This document shows, one piece after another, positions 12,408 to 21,827 of a DNA stretch of 64,000 nt. The position numbers and the translations under genes are program-made. The notes under the pieces are model-generated. The model was given only the letters and a program-made list of their open reading frames with translations, ran no database searches and was not told the DNA's origin. The DNA is from Turnera subulata (lineage: Eukaryota > Streptophyta > Magnoliopsida > Malpighiales > Passifloraceae): positions 5,093 through 69,092 of the forward strand of contig JAKUCV010004196.1 of NCBI GenBank assembly GCA_028386065.3. Direction: 5' to 3'. How positions within the stretch are numbered: the first letter of the stretch is position 1; each line of letters opens with the position of its first letter.

Positions 12408-12740
12408 GTGGATTTGTGTATTCTTGCAAGATTTGGTATTCTGTGGGTTGGATTTATGGCTCTGGTTATGGATTTTATGGTGGTTGACCGATGGTTGGGG
12501 GTGGAAGTGAGAGGAGAAAAAGGACATGGGAACCATGGTGATGGTGGTGGTGGTAGTCGTCGGGTTTGCAGTGGTGGTGGTGGTCGTCGGGTTTGCAGTG
12601 GTGGTGGTCATCGGGTTTGCAGTGGTGGTGCTTATGGTGAGGGTGGTGGAGAGTGGGGGTTGAGGGGGGGAGGTGGTGGCGGTGGTGGTTTTGGTGATGA
12701 TAATGGGGTGGCTGTCATTGTTTTTTTTTCTTTTATCTAA
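12408..12740 (+). CDS. Glycine-rich open frame inside the MULE, possibly captured
   Basis: A 110-residue frame begins with a hydrophobic N-terminus (about residues 5-30) and continues with Gly/Arg repeats built on a 24-30 bp DNA repeat containing CGGGTTTGCAGTGGTGG. It does not resemble transposase. The layout of hydrophobic start plus Gly-rich tail is like plant secreted glycine-rich proteins, but the frame could equally come from low-complexity DNA. Expression is unproven. Confidence 0.3.
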   Translation: MDLCILARFGILWVGFMALVMDFMVVDRWLGVEVRGEKGHGNHGDGGGGSRRVCSGGGGRRVCSGGGHRVCSGGAYGEGGGEWGLRGGGGGGGGFGDDNGVAVIVFFSFI

Positions 12741-13084
12741 ATTATTAATACCATGAAATTATATAATCATATGGCTGCAAAAATCACGCCCTAATCTATC
12801 CGCTAAAAAAATTATGCTTTTTAATGTTTTTTCTTTTAATGTAACATTGCTAAATGAAAATATTAAGAGAGATTAAGCAGTGAATTTAGAAAAAAAAAAG
12901 TAGGATTAATGGATAATAATTTTTTTTAATTTTGATTTGGGAGGGTCTTTCCATACTTTTTTAAAAAGAAAGAAAATACTGAAATTTTAGGTTTTAAATG
13001 AAACGGTTTTTGGGTAGGGTTGAACCTCTACCGGGTAGAACCGGGCAGGAAACTGGGTTAATGATTGGGACAATAGTGAGGCCC

Positions 13085-13316
13085 ACGTTTTGCCATGCGG
13101 ACGGCAAAACGACGTCGTATTGCGGTGATACGGTGTCGTTTAAGCAACGGGCAGCTGCCCAATTTTGGGGCAGCATCCACGTCAGCACATGCCTCGCCCG
13201 AGACCCCTGACTGACCTGCCCGCAACAACTCCAGGTACATAATTGTCTCGGAAAAAGTTTTAGGTACACGATTGTCTCAACCACTAAAATATGGGTACTA
13301 TCCGTACCAAAAACCC
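13085..13316 (-). repeat. Right TIR of the MULE
   Basis: Inverted partner of 11331-11560. It ends CCGTACCAAAAACCC, followed by the target duplication at 13317-13326. Confidence 0.85.
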
Positions 13317-13427
13317 ATCTTTATTAAATAGTAGTCAAAAGATTAATGAAACAAGATAAGGGGAGTTTTGTTCACTTATTTATTCGCATGTATTATGAAT
13401 GTAAAGAGATAATTGCTAAGATAGGAC

Positions 13428-14746
13428 TCAATTCTTCTTGTGCTTCTCTCGACTTGACTCGCCCACTTCATCCTTCCCTTTGCCGATGGGACGTTCAGGA
13501 GACTCAAACCCCGGAGGTGCAGGTCCTCCCAGAAATGCCTCCCTTGAAAGATGCAAAGACTTCTCCAAAGTAGCCACGTCCTTCTTCAGCCAGCCCAGGT
13601 ATGACATAGGAGGGTGAACCTCAAAATGACCGCCAGTAGGTTCCCTTATAGGTAAGGCCCAACATCCCTTGATAGCCCTCAGAGCAGCAGCCTTCATAGG
13701 TCCGGTGATGGGGACAGGGATGTCGGATGGAATGGTTTGGTTTACGCCAAACTGCCTTAGGACCCTACTTGGACGATAGTATGTGGACTTTTCTATGCCC
13801 GGGAGTTCCACCCAGTCTTTGCAGAAGGAACGAATGACCACTTCTTGCATCTCTAGCCACCGACAGAACCATGTGATTTGGGAAGCCTTGAGATCCTTCA
13901 TGAAGATGACCCATCCCCGAATGGTACGGAATAAGACAGAATAGCCGCGACGGATATAATTTGTGGGGTCAGCCCGGGGGCATTCAATCAACGTAAGGTG
14001 TTCGCACAACCATATCTACGAGAGAAGTAGTGAGAGAAGGGGAAGATACGCAGGGGGATAACAAGGGATGCGAAATCAAGTACACATACCTGGAGTAGAA
14101 GAGGGGAGCCAGTCAATGGGGCGCGGTGATCATCAGCCAACCTATCCAAGCAATGGAGGGTCTCGCCTAATATCACGGGGGTTAAGTTCTTTTCTCTAAA
14201 AAGTCTAGCCACTAGCGCACCAACCCGGAGAGGACAAGTACTAAAGGATCCCACCATCAAAAATTCATGTACCATGACAAGGGCAAGAGCATGGTTACGT
14301 TTCTCCCCCCAGTCAAAGTCTCCTTCTCCCGGAAGTTGTTCTAAGCCGTCAAGGAAGTACTGGTCAACAATCTTTGATAACACCAGATGGTCGTTTGGGT
14401 TCATAAAGAAGTTAATCTGACCTTCAGCGAGGAAAAGAAACTGGCTAACCTCTTTCAGAACAGCATCATCGAGGGAAACCATGGCAACTCCCTTTATGAA
14501 TTTGGCACCTAAGAAGGTGTTGAACTCATCAACGGAAGGACACAGCTCCATCATACCCTCACCAAAGCGGAACACACGGTGACTCTTGTCCCAAAATTTG
14601 GCAGCAGCACGAATTAGATTCTCCTCTATCACCACACCGTGAAGCCTAAATAGTCTGGTTAGACCCACCATAGCAAAATCTATGCGACACACAGGAGGAA
14701 CACTCGCCATCCACTTGAGCACCTTGGCATAGAAATCCTCACTCAT
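13428..14746 (-). CDS. Antisense two-exon gene of the Tat element, plant-mobile-domain-like
   Basis: Exon 1 is 14090-14746, starting at ATG 14744-14746. The intron is 14016-14089 (74 bp, GTATGT...TCTCGTAG). Exon 2 is 13428-14015, and phase is kept, giving 414 residues. The frame is intact. It lies antisense to gag in the 3' part of the element, as antisense ORFs do in some Tat lineages. Blocks such as FWDKSHRVF, ELCPSVDEFNTFLGA and a downstream Trp-rich region (exon 2, near FRTIRGWVIFMKDL) resemble the plant-mobile-domain / DUF7745-type proteins found with gypsy elements; this assignment is from memory of the family and moderate. The C-terminus is Lys/Glu rich. The function of such proteins is unknown. 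A TATA box lies 67 bp upstream of the ATG. Intact coding in an otherwise decayed element is notable. Confidence 0.7.
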
Positions 14747-14812
14747 GATTGTCCTGGACGTGTTTGGAGTTTATTATGATAGATTATGGGGGTCTCTGGG
14801 TTCACGAAGCTT

Positions 14813-14820
14813 TATTTATA
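14813..14820 (-). promoter_or_regulatory. TATA box of the antisense gene
   Basis: Minus-strand TATAAATA lies 67 bp before the antisense ATG. It matches the core of the LTR TATA boxes (CTATAAATAG) and is preceded on the same strand by a GC-rich repeat like that of the LTR. Confidence 0.6.
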
Positions 14821-14914
14821 CTGTTTTAAGGGTGGTGGGATTCGTCAAAACCCTAAGGCCCATGTCCAAAAGAGAAAGAACCAAAAAGGAAAAGTTCGGG
14901 GGGGCACAACTGTC

Positions 14915-15010
14915 GATGCCGGCGGTCATGCCGTGAAGACCGCCACAACCGGCGGTCATCCGCCCAAGACCGCCGGCGGCAGCGGTCATCCACCCACATG
15001 ACCGTCGGTC
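14915..15010 (-). repeat. GC-rich GACCGCC/GGCGGTC repeats upstream of the antisense gene
   Basis: Four to five copies of CCGGCGGTCAT/GACCGCC alternate here. On the minus strand they read GGATGACCGCCGG and TGGCGGTCTTC, like the LTR repeat at 6657-6775, and they lie about 100-190 bp upstream of the TATA box. This mimics the LTR promoter layout. Confidence 0.65.
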
Positions 15011-15240
15011 GATGATGCTAACCCACCCAGGAAAATCTAAAGAAAAATCCAGAAAAATTGGGAAAGAGGGGAAGGATAGGGAAGAGAAAATAAAAAAGAA
15101 AAGAGAGGAACGGAGAGGGTCGCATTTATTTATCAAGGGGGGAAGACTTTTCACCTAGACAAAGGGCACCTGTTAACATTTTGCTTGAATACACAATGAT
15201 AAATATTTTATATGTGAATGATATCATGCATGCACCACTT
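15011..15240. other. Non-coding spacer upstream of the antisense promoter
   Basis: Purine-rich on the plus strand (GAAAA and GGGGAA runs). No gene was seen. Confidence 0.5.
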
Positions 15241-17064
15241 GTTGAACGTGGAGGTCAAGGACACATCACCCCCATCTTTACTAGGGGCACGATAGGCCCC
15301 TCCTTCTGATGTCGGGTTGAAATGCCCAGGGACAACCAGCAAAGTAGGGGCACAGTACCCCGTTTTGTTTTAATTAACATGTATCGGAGCACACTAAGCT
15401 TCATCTTTAAGACCTTGATGAAATACAAGGGGCATCCCACCCCACTCTCGGCTTATATGTCTCAGAGGACACGGCATATCTAACTAGGTGATCTAGGGGC
15501 ATGGGATCCAGGCATTCTAATTATGAGGTGACATCTTACGCTGAGAGAACAAAACCAATAGGGTCCAGTTAACCCACCCATAGGACGACACCAAACATGT
15601 GAGAAAACCCCGAGAGCGCAAGATGTCTAGCTAATCCCGAGAGATGAGAAGACCTAGTCGACCCGGCCATGAGGAAACCTGTGAGACAATGCTGAGAAGA
15701 CCCAGACAAGCATCCGACCCGAACCCATCCAATTAAAAGCCAAAGCCAGGACTTTGCAATGAGAGGATCCAATCAACCTCGAATGGTGAACCCCGTTGAA
15801 AGCCAAAGCCCAGTCTTTGCAAAAGAAAATCTAGTCAACCTGAGAGGTGAGTGGATGTGGGGTGTCTAGTCAACCGAATCATGAGAGAATGCCTGCCTTA
15901 AATTTAGGGAGCCCGAGAGATGTGAGGTGATTAAGCCCAGTTAGATGAGAGGTATGGGAATCCAATCAAGGCCAGAGGACCTAGCCATCGGAGGCCCAGA
16001 CAGGAGAGAACATAGACATGAAGGAGCCCAGTCAAAGCCGTAGACCCAGTCTCCGCAACCCGGTGAGAAGAGAGAGCCCAGTCAAAAGAGAGATGAAGAA
16101 GTCCAGACATGAAATTAGTCAAATAACAGACCCAGTCATGAAAGAACCAGAGAGGAGCGAACCCAACCAGAGAAGATGAGAGAGCCTAGTTAAAGTCAAA
16201 GCCCGGCCTTTGCAAACCCTAAGAAGAGAAGAGTGAGATATCTGGACCCAAGCGTCCAATCTTAAGTGAAACCAAAGCCCAGCCATGGAAAGACCAAAAA
16301 GGAGTGAACCTGACTAAAGGAGAGATGGAGGGAAGTGAGGTATCCGGACCCAGGCGTCCAGACACAAGTAGAACCCACAGAGATAAGAATTTAGCCATGG
16401 AAATTCGGACCCAGGTGTCCACGCATGAGTAGAACCAGAGAGCATGAGAGATTTAGACCCAGGTGTCTAGACATGAGAGTAGCCAACCTAGTAAGCCAAG
16501 CGTCCAGCCCCTACAAACCTTGAGAATGAGCCGACCTTGAGACATACAAGTCAGAATGCCGGGAACCAAGTCCTCACAAACGATCAGATGAAGAAAACTA
16601 AAATACACGAACCTCGGCATGAGGTAACGACTCAAACATGAGATGAACCTCGGCATGAGGTGGACACAAGATGAAGCTCACAAACCTCAGCATGAGGTAA
16701 TAGCCGAACATGAGATGAAATGCACAAACCTCGGCATGAGGTAGCACCCAGACTAAGACGGTCAGGCCGATAGATAAGACGATTCTACCACCTCAGGATG
16801 AGATGATTCCCAAAAATATGGGATGAGATGATTCCCATAAACCGAGGGCCAGTCCCTCAAACCTCAGGATGAGATGATTCTTGAGAAATCTAGGATGAGA
16901 TGATTCCGAGAAACCGAGGGCCAGTCCCTCAAACCTTCGGGATGAGATGATTCCCGGAGTGGAGCTTGGAATGCTCCAAACCATAGCACACACCACGAGC
17001 ATCAATCATTCAAATTTGGTTTTCTTGGCTTACGTTGTTTCGTCCTTAAGTCATAAGGACTCAT
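15240..17064 (+). repeat. Degenerate short-repeat region in the Tat 3' UTR
   Basis: Three blocks of short imperfect repeats follow each other. In 15540-16250, AGTCAA/GAGAGATGAG phrases recur. In 16250-16510, variants of ACCCAGGCGTCCAGACATGA recur. In 16600-16960, CCTCGGCATGAGGT and then GGGATGAGATGATTCC recur. CCTCGGCATGAGG is itself nearly self-complementary. There is no credible coding frame. Long repeat-bearing 3' UTRs are usual in Tat elements. Confidence 0.75.
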
Positions 17065-17077
17065 CACGAGGGGCATC
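17065..17077 (+). other. Polypurine tract of the Tat element
   Basis: CACGAGGGGCATC lies directly against the TGTGAAC start of the 3' LTR. The GAGGGG core is the likely plus-strand primer. Confidence 0.6.
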
Positions 17078-18641
17078 TGTGAACACCCAAATTTGACCCA
17101 CGGAAATTTTACTAAATGAGACTTTTTACATGTGTAGACTTAGGATCAATGAGATGATTTAGTCCAAGGATCAAGCATGATATGAATTTTAATCTAGTAG
17201 AATCAATGTATTTTGATGACATAAACCTTTATGCACTTAAATCCTAGGATTAATAAGATGATTTAGCCTTAGGATGAAACATATGATAAGGTTTATTTGC
17301 ATTAAGATAAATTTGGGCCTTTTTTATTTATTTTTACCCGATAATAATGAGATGATTTATTCTTGGGTTAGGAATGAATTTAAGGGCCCAAATTAATTAT
17401 TCTCCAGAGTTCGTCCAGCCCATTAACACATTTCTTGCAGATCAATTTTAGCGAATCAGAGTTAATTATCATTTAATTAGATTATGTGTTTTTGGTATGA
17501 TTTTGGGTGTCAATGGGTAATATTTTGATTATGGAATGATTTGAGGGAGCAATGACCAAGTAATTGAGTGGTTCTTGGGTAGATTAGGGGTTGATTACGC
17601 GGTAGGATCGAATCACGCCTGAATTAGGGGGATTGGGTCTCGAAAAGGAAAGAACGGGTAAAACGCAGGGCGACCGGCGGCCATTTCGCGAAGACCGCCA
17701 GCTGCCGACGGGCATCCACACAAGACCGCCGGCAGTGGCGGTCATGCAGTGGATGACCGCCGGCAATGGCGGTCATCACCCTCCAGAATCCCCGATTTTT
17801 TTCGATTTCGTTTTTTTTTCGATCCTACGCGGTTTTGGACCAGATTTTCGGGCATAATCTCCACCATTAAGCAGGTCCACGCCCGTAGGCTTCCCAAAAC
17901 ACTATAAATAGGACCCCTCACACACATTTCAAAGGACACACAATCTTTCTCACATACACACCCATAAGCTCTTCTTGCTTGGAGAAACTCTACTTCTCCA
18001 AGCTTAGAAATATTTTCTAAGACAGGAACTCTGGAGGATTTTCATGGGGAGCATCGAGCCGTAGTCTAGCAAGGAGGAATCAAGAAGAGGATCAACCATA
18101 GAGCTAAGGAGTGGCAAGAAGGTGGGCGTAAAACTCGACCCATTGCAAGGAGCTAGAGGAGGGCTACATAAGGTAATCCTGAATCCTTTTTGATTGATTC
18201 TTGGTGATTGATTACTGATGCTTTTGATGATGTAAGTGGCCAGTTAGTGCCATGTTTAGAACTACGTGGCTTTGACCCCGATCACTCGGGTACGTAGGTA
18301 GTCTCGGTCTCTTAACGGGATGCAAGCCAAGTCTTTTCCTCCCCCCTTTCTTTGTTTTCCACAATTGCACACTTGCACAAGGCGCACTTTTCTCTTTGAT
18401 TGCACAAGATTTCGGCCCAACATGGATGGGTGCCTAACACCTTCCCATCCGTGACGAACCCCCGTTCCCATATGTTTGGTTCGCCATGACCATGTTGCCT
18501 AAGGAGTCATTCGAGGGTTTTTCCTAAGTTTTTTCCCTAATAAAACTTAGGTGGCGACTCCAATGATATGGGATTGACCCGAAGAAGAAGGTGAAAGGGA
18601 TAGGTGAATAGGCCCAAGTGATTTTGGGTCGGGTATTCAAA
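17078..18641 (+). repeat. Tat 3' LTR
   Basis: This LTR is 1564 bp long, pairs with 6028-7630, and ends TATTCAAA where the other copy ends TATTCACA. It lacks one 31-bp GC-rich unit and about 14 bp near 17450. It is followed by the target duplication CCTAG at 18642-18646. Confidence 0.93.
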
Positions 18642-18706
18642 CCTAGTTAATTATATAAATTTCGCTATTTTTATTCCTTGCCTCAACTTATTAAAGCATA
18701 TAATGA

Positions 18707-18885
18707 CATGTTAAACATATCAACACGTCACGGATAGCATGTTAAACAAATTAACATAAATGCACAAGTATGTTAAACAAAATTAACATTAGTGCAAAGG
18801 TATGTTAACCAAATTAACATTATTGCATAACTGTGTTAAACTAATTAACATTAATACATAAGTATGTTAAACTTATTAACATAGA
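18707..18885. repeat. Six-unit tandem repeat, period 31 bp
   Basis: Unit starts at 18707, 18738, 18769, 18801, 18832 and 18863 all begin with (C/T)ATGTTAAAC or a close variant, followed by AAATTAACATT and a variable tail. The period is 31 bp with one 32-bp step. GTTAA...TTAAC in each unit forms a short dyad. Confidence 0.85.
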
Positions 18886-19349
18886 CTTATGAATTATTAT
18901 TTGTAAAAAAATTGTTTAAAATAGTTCATTTAGCTAATGAAAATAAAAAAAAACGAGCATGCATTTTTTTTTTCGCAGTGAGCAGCAAAAAAAAATGGTC
19001 CAAAACTTTGAAAAATGGATCTGTGAGCAAAACAAACCACAAAAAAAACGTGGGCCTTGTGCCCATGACCCAATGTCTTTTAACCCATTTCTTAATTCAG
19101 TCAACCATCCACTCCCCCTTTTTTTAATTTAAAAAAAAAACTTACCAAAAAAAACGTTTAGTGTAAATGCCATAAAGGCTGGTTACTAATTAAAAGGAGA
19201 GAAAACGTGGGTATTAATGTTAATAAAAGGGCTGATAATTTGTATTATTTGGGACAATTAGTGTAATAAAAGGTGTAACCCCTAGGGTTTCATCTTATTC
19301 TCCACAGAGCCGTTTGTCATTTATTGTCCCAAAAAAAATATCTCTTTTC

Positions 19350-19905
19350 TTTGTGGTTGTGCAGGACAAGCCGCCGCCCCTCCCACTGCCCTGAGCCACC
19401 ACGATGGGTGTCGCAATGCCAGGCCGAGCAGCCAGTGCCGCCCAGCGCCGGATCGCGCCGTCCCCACCGCGGCCAGAGCATGCAGAGGCGACAGTCACCG
19501 GACATGCAAACAGATCGCGCGCCCGCGCCGTCCACCCTGTCAGCCTAGAAGACCGACGAGTACGCAGCGGCACCGAGCGGCTCGACGACGACAGACGCCG
19601 CCTCGCCTTCTCTGGCAGCCCTGCTCGCCCATGGTCAGCCCGCAGCCGTTCTCAACAACGCTCCAGTCGAGCCTCCACATCACCGCAAGTGCAGCAACAG
19701 AGTTTGGTCGCGCAGCCGTCAGCCGCTCGATCCACCTCTGCCGTCGCAAGCCATCCATCCGGGACAGTGAACCGCGCCTCTGTCGTGCATCCACCGTCTA
19801 TGGTGCTGCGGTGCGAGACCCCTCCGGCCTCTCACCGCCATATGCAGCGACCCTTGGTCCTTCTGCCGCCGTGTGCAGAAAACGGATGTGAGTGGACAAA
19901 CAAAA
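19350..19905. other. GC-rich island with long open frames on both strands
   Basis: A sharply GC-rich block sits within AT-rich DNA. The longest frame is 19404-19925 (plus, 173 codons). Overlapping open frames exist on the other strand, as expected for a stop-poor base composition. The translation is Arg/Pro/Ser rich with no recognised domain. It could be a retroelement leader or a captured gene fragment. Confidence 0.4.
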
Positions 19906-20461
19906 CACACAGATTCAGCCTTTGATGATTTACATCTTTTTTTTAATAATTATTTTGTGTAATTGCTGTTCAATAAGGGAATTAAAAAAAAATGAGGGGC
20001 TGCATTGATTGACCGGAGGCCGGGAAACTGCTCCCCGGTCAAGCCTCATTTCCCTTTTTTTTTATAAATATTATCTATATATGTTGTTGATTTTCTATGT
20101 TCTGTACAGTGTAAAGGGATCACAAACCAAAAAAACTTTTTCTTTTTTTTCCCTAATTCACAATACTAGTTGGTTTTTGGGTGCACAGAAAAATAAAGTA
20201 TATATACAGTATATAGAGAATACACAATAAACCATGCCTTTTTCTGATTACACGCAAACTAGATTCATGCCTTAATTCTTTATTTGACTAGAACATTTTG
20301 AGTTTGCACTTTTTACACATAGTAAACGTATTTTAGGCAAATGAAAGCATGTTGGAAGCATGCGAATCAGATAAAAAAAATGGACATGCTTGAACATGTG
20401 AATCACAGAAAAAATAGGCATGTTTAGCCTATTGGAAACTTAGACCAGAGATAAGACTCTA

Positions 20462-20474
20462 GGCTCCGCTACCA
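20462..20474 (-). other. Copia primer-binding site
   Basis: Minus-strand TGGTAGCGGAGCC lies one base from the LTR end. It resembles, but differs at three positions from, the usual initiator tRNA-Met site TGGTATCAGAGCC. Confidence 0.65.
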
Positions 20475-20475
20475 A

Positions 20476-20835
20476 CGAAGGAAAATATATATCTCCTGAA
20501 TGAAATAAATTAGGACACCAATTTGGAATCCTAGCAGCGGAAGCAAACAGGTCTTGGAGTCCAGGTCTTGATCTACCGGTCGTGAAGGGTTGTCACGGTG
20601 TGTCGGAGCAACCCCTGTAGTCTCCACGGCCTAAACCTCTTTTCTCTATAGCTGTGTATATGGTATATGTGGGTGTAACCTAGCCACCCTGTGTATGTTA
20701 TGTTCTTGGTCTTTGTGTCATAGAACAACATGTATATATAGGAGACAACTAGGGTTACAGGTGAGCACCCAACTTATAGATGGACCTAGTGGGCCCCACT
20801 ACTTCAAGTGGGCCTCCTTACAACATAACCCAACA
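20476..20835 (-). repeat. Copia 5' LTR (360 bp)
   Basis: The outer end is TGTTGGGTTATG on the minus strand. The inner end is set by the primer site and reads CCTTCG where CA would be expected, so one base is probably mutated. The outer 106 bp match the stub at 489-595. A TATA-like TATATATACATG (minus strand) lies at about 20730-20741. Confidence 0.75.
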
Positions 20836-21818
20836 GTCTAGATAGCTTATGTTGGGCTGTCGTTGAGGAATTGTGTTTAATCCTAGGGTGAGGAATTTTG
20901 TTTAATCCTAGGATCTTGAATCCATTATGTGAGATTGTGGCCTAAACAAATTACAATAAATTTGGGATCATCAAATTCTATTGGTAATCCTATTTTTGCT
21001 TATTTAAAAGTTACAAAAAAAATTAATATTCAATACTACTAATAACAGTTAATTGGGAAGAGTTTTAGGCAATTTAGGACTAACTTGGTATATTATGTAA
21101 AATTTAGAATTTCGAGACATTTTTAATATCAAACACTAGTAACAAATTTTTAAGATTTTTTTTCCTCTATGGTGATGTGGCATAATGTTACATCATCATG
21201 CCACACATACATGCCACATCATCACATAGTGGACATGTCAATTTTCAAAAAATGAAAATCAAATTCAGGACTTGTTTAGTATAACAAACCTAATGTTTAG
21301 GACAATTGTTATTTTTTGAAGGGTTTAGGCTCAATCATTTTTTGTTAACAGGGGGGAGGACATAAAATGCTTCTATTCCTAAAAAGATTTTACCGACACA
21401 TCAAACTTTTTAAAAAACAAAAATGTTATTGGGAATTGTTTTATCCACCCAATAAAAGGTTTAGGATTCGATTATGGATTTTAAAAGGTTTAAGAGTCAA
21501 CTGATTTTGCTTAAAAAGTTTAGGACAAAATGCCCTTATCCCATTGATTGTGGGTGTTCTGTTTGTTGAAACTAGGATAATAATTTTGGTCCGAGGAAAC
21601 ATGTTGAAGACCCCACTTTTATCCCTGTGATCTGTTTATAATAAACTTAGTGTACCTTTTTTTTTTGGAATATATATAGCCTACTTTATTTTGCTCTACG
21701 TAATATAATATGATAGCTGGCCAATGTAGACTTTTGAGCCTAATCTTATCTGATTGAAGGGAAGCTAGGATTTTCCCTACTACAAAATAGAAAGCTAGCT
21801 GCCTCCGCCACTCTAAGC
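20836..21818. other. AT-rich non-coding DNA with one hairpin
   Basis: No gene was seen. GTGATGTGGCAT at 21172-21183 faces ATGCCACATCATCAC at 21211-21225, forming an imperfect hairpin that could be the relic of a MITE. Short direct repeats with TTTAATCCTAGG occur at 20877-20912. Confidence 0.5.
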
Positions 21819-21827
21819 ATTAAATAG

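Larger units (their letters stand above)
11331..13316. mobile_element. Non-autonomous Mutator-like element (MULE)
   Basis: The ends are inverted repeats starting GGGTTTTTGGTACGG on both sides. They match closely for about 160 bp and more loosely to about 230 bp. ATCTTTATTA is duplicated exactly at 11321-11330 and 13317-13326. Long TIRs with a 9-11 bp duplication are the signature of Mutator-like elements. No transposase frame is present. The interior has AT-rich imperfect repeats and a Gly-rich coding-like segment (12408-12740), which makes it a candidate Pack-MULE. Confidence 0.88.
6028..18641 (+). mobile_element. Tat/Ogre-like Ty3/gypsy retrotransposon, non-autonomous
   Basis: A complete 12.6-kb element (10.6 kb without the inner MULE) with LTRs TGTGAAC...TTCACA, a perfect 5-bp duplication, a primer site matching a tRNA-Arg 3' end, gag and protease, a PPT and a long repeat-rich 3' region. 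The gag-protease sequence, the tRNA-Arg primer and an antisense ORF in the 3' region are traits of the Tat lineage (Ogre, Retand and Grande are relatives). No trace of reverse transcriptase, RNase H or integrase was found, so movement would have needed an autonomous partner. The LTRs differ by point changes and one 31-bp repeat unit, so the insertion is not recent. Confidence 0.92.
18647..20461 (-). other. Copia leader or unresolved insertion, non-coding
   Basis: This DNA separates the copia primer site from the Tat insertion. Together with 5819-6027 it gives a 2-kb leader, unusually long for copia, so an unrecognised insertion is possible. It holds a 31-bp tandem array (18707-18885), long A/T runs and a GC-rich island (about 19350-19905). 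No terminal repeats with target duplication could be found by eye. Confidence 0.5.
489..20835 (-). mobile_element. Ty1/copia retrotransposon, host of nested insertions
   Basis: This copia element reads right to left: 5' LTR 20476-20835, PBS 20462-20474, leader, gag from 5818, then protease, integrase, reverse transcriptase and RNase H down to 1698, 3' untranslated region, PPT 596-607 and the stub of the 3' LTR 489-595. The order integrase before reverse transcriptase is diagnostic of copia. Two insertions interrupt it: a Tat LTR element in the 3' LTR and a complete Tat element at 6028-18641 in the leader. Coding frames carry several nonsense codons and a frameshift, so it is dead. Its lineage within copia was not assigned. 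The left target duplication is not visible. Confidence 0.85.

Noticed and set aside
19404..19925. 173-codon frame as a host gene
   Set aside because: GC-rich DNA is open in several frames on both strands; there is no domain, no splice context and Arg/Pro/Ser-rich composition.
20350..20835. Alternative 486-bp copia LTR starting TGTTGG at 20350
   Set aside because: It would place the primer-site-like TGGTAGCGGAGCC inside the LTR; the 360-bp version puts it directly beside the LTR, as required.
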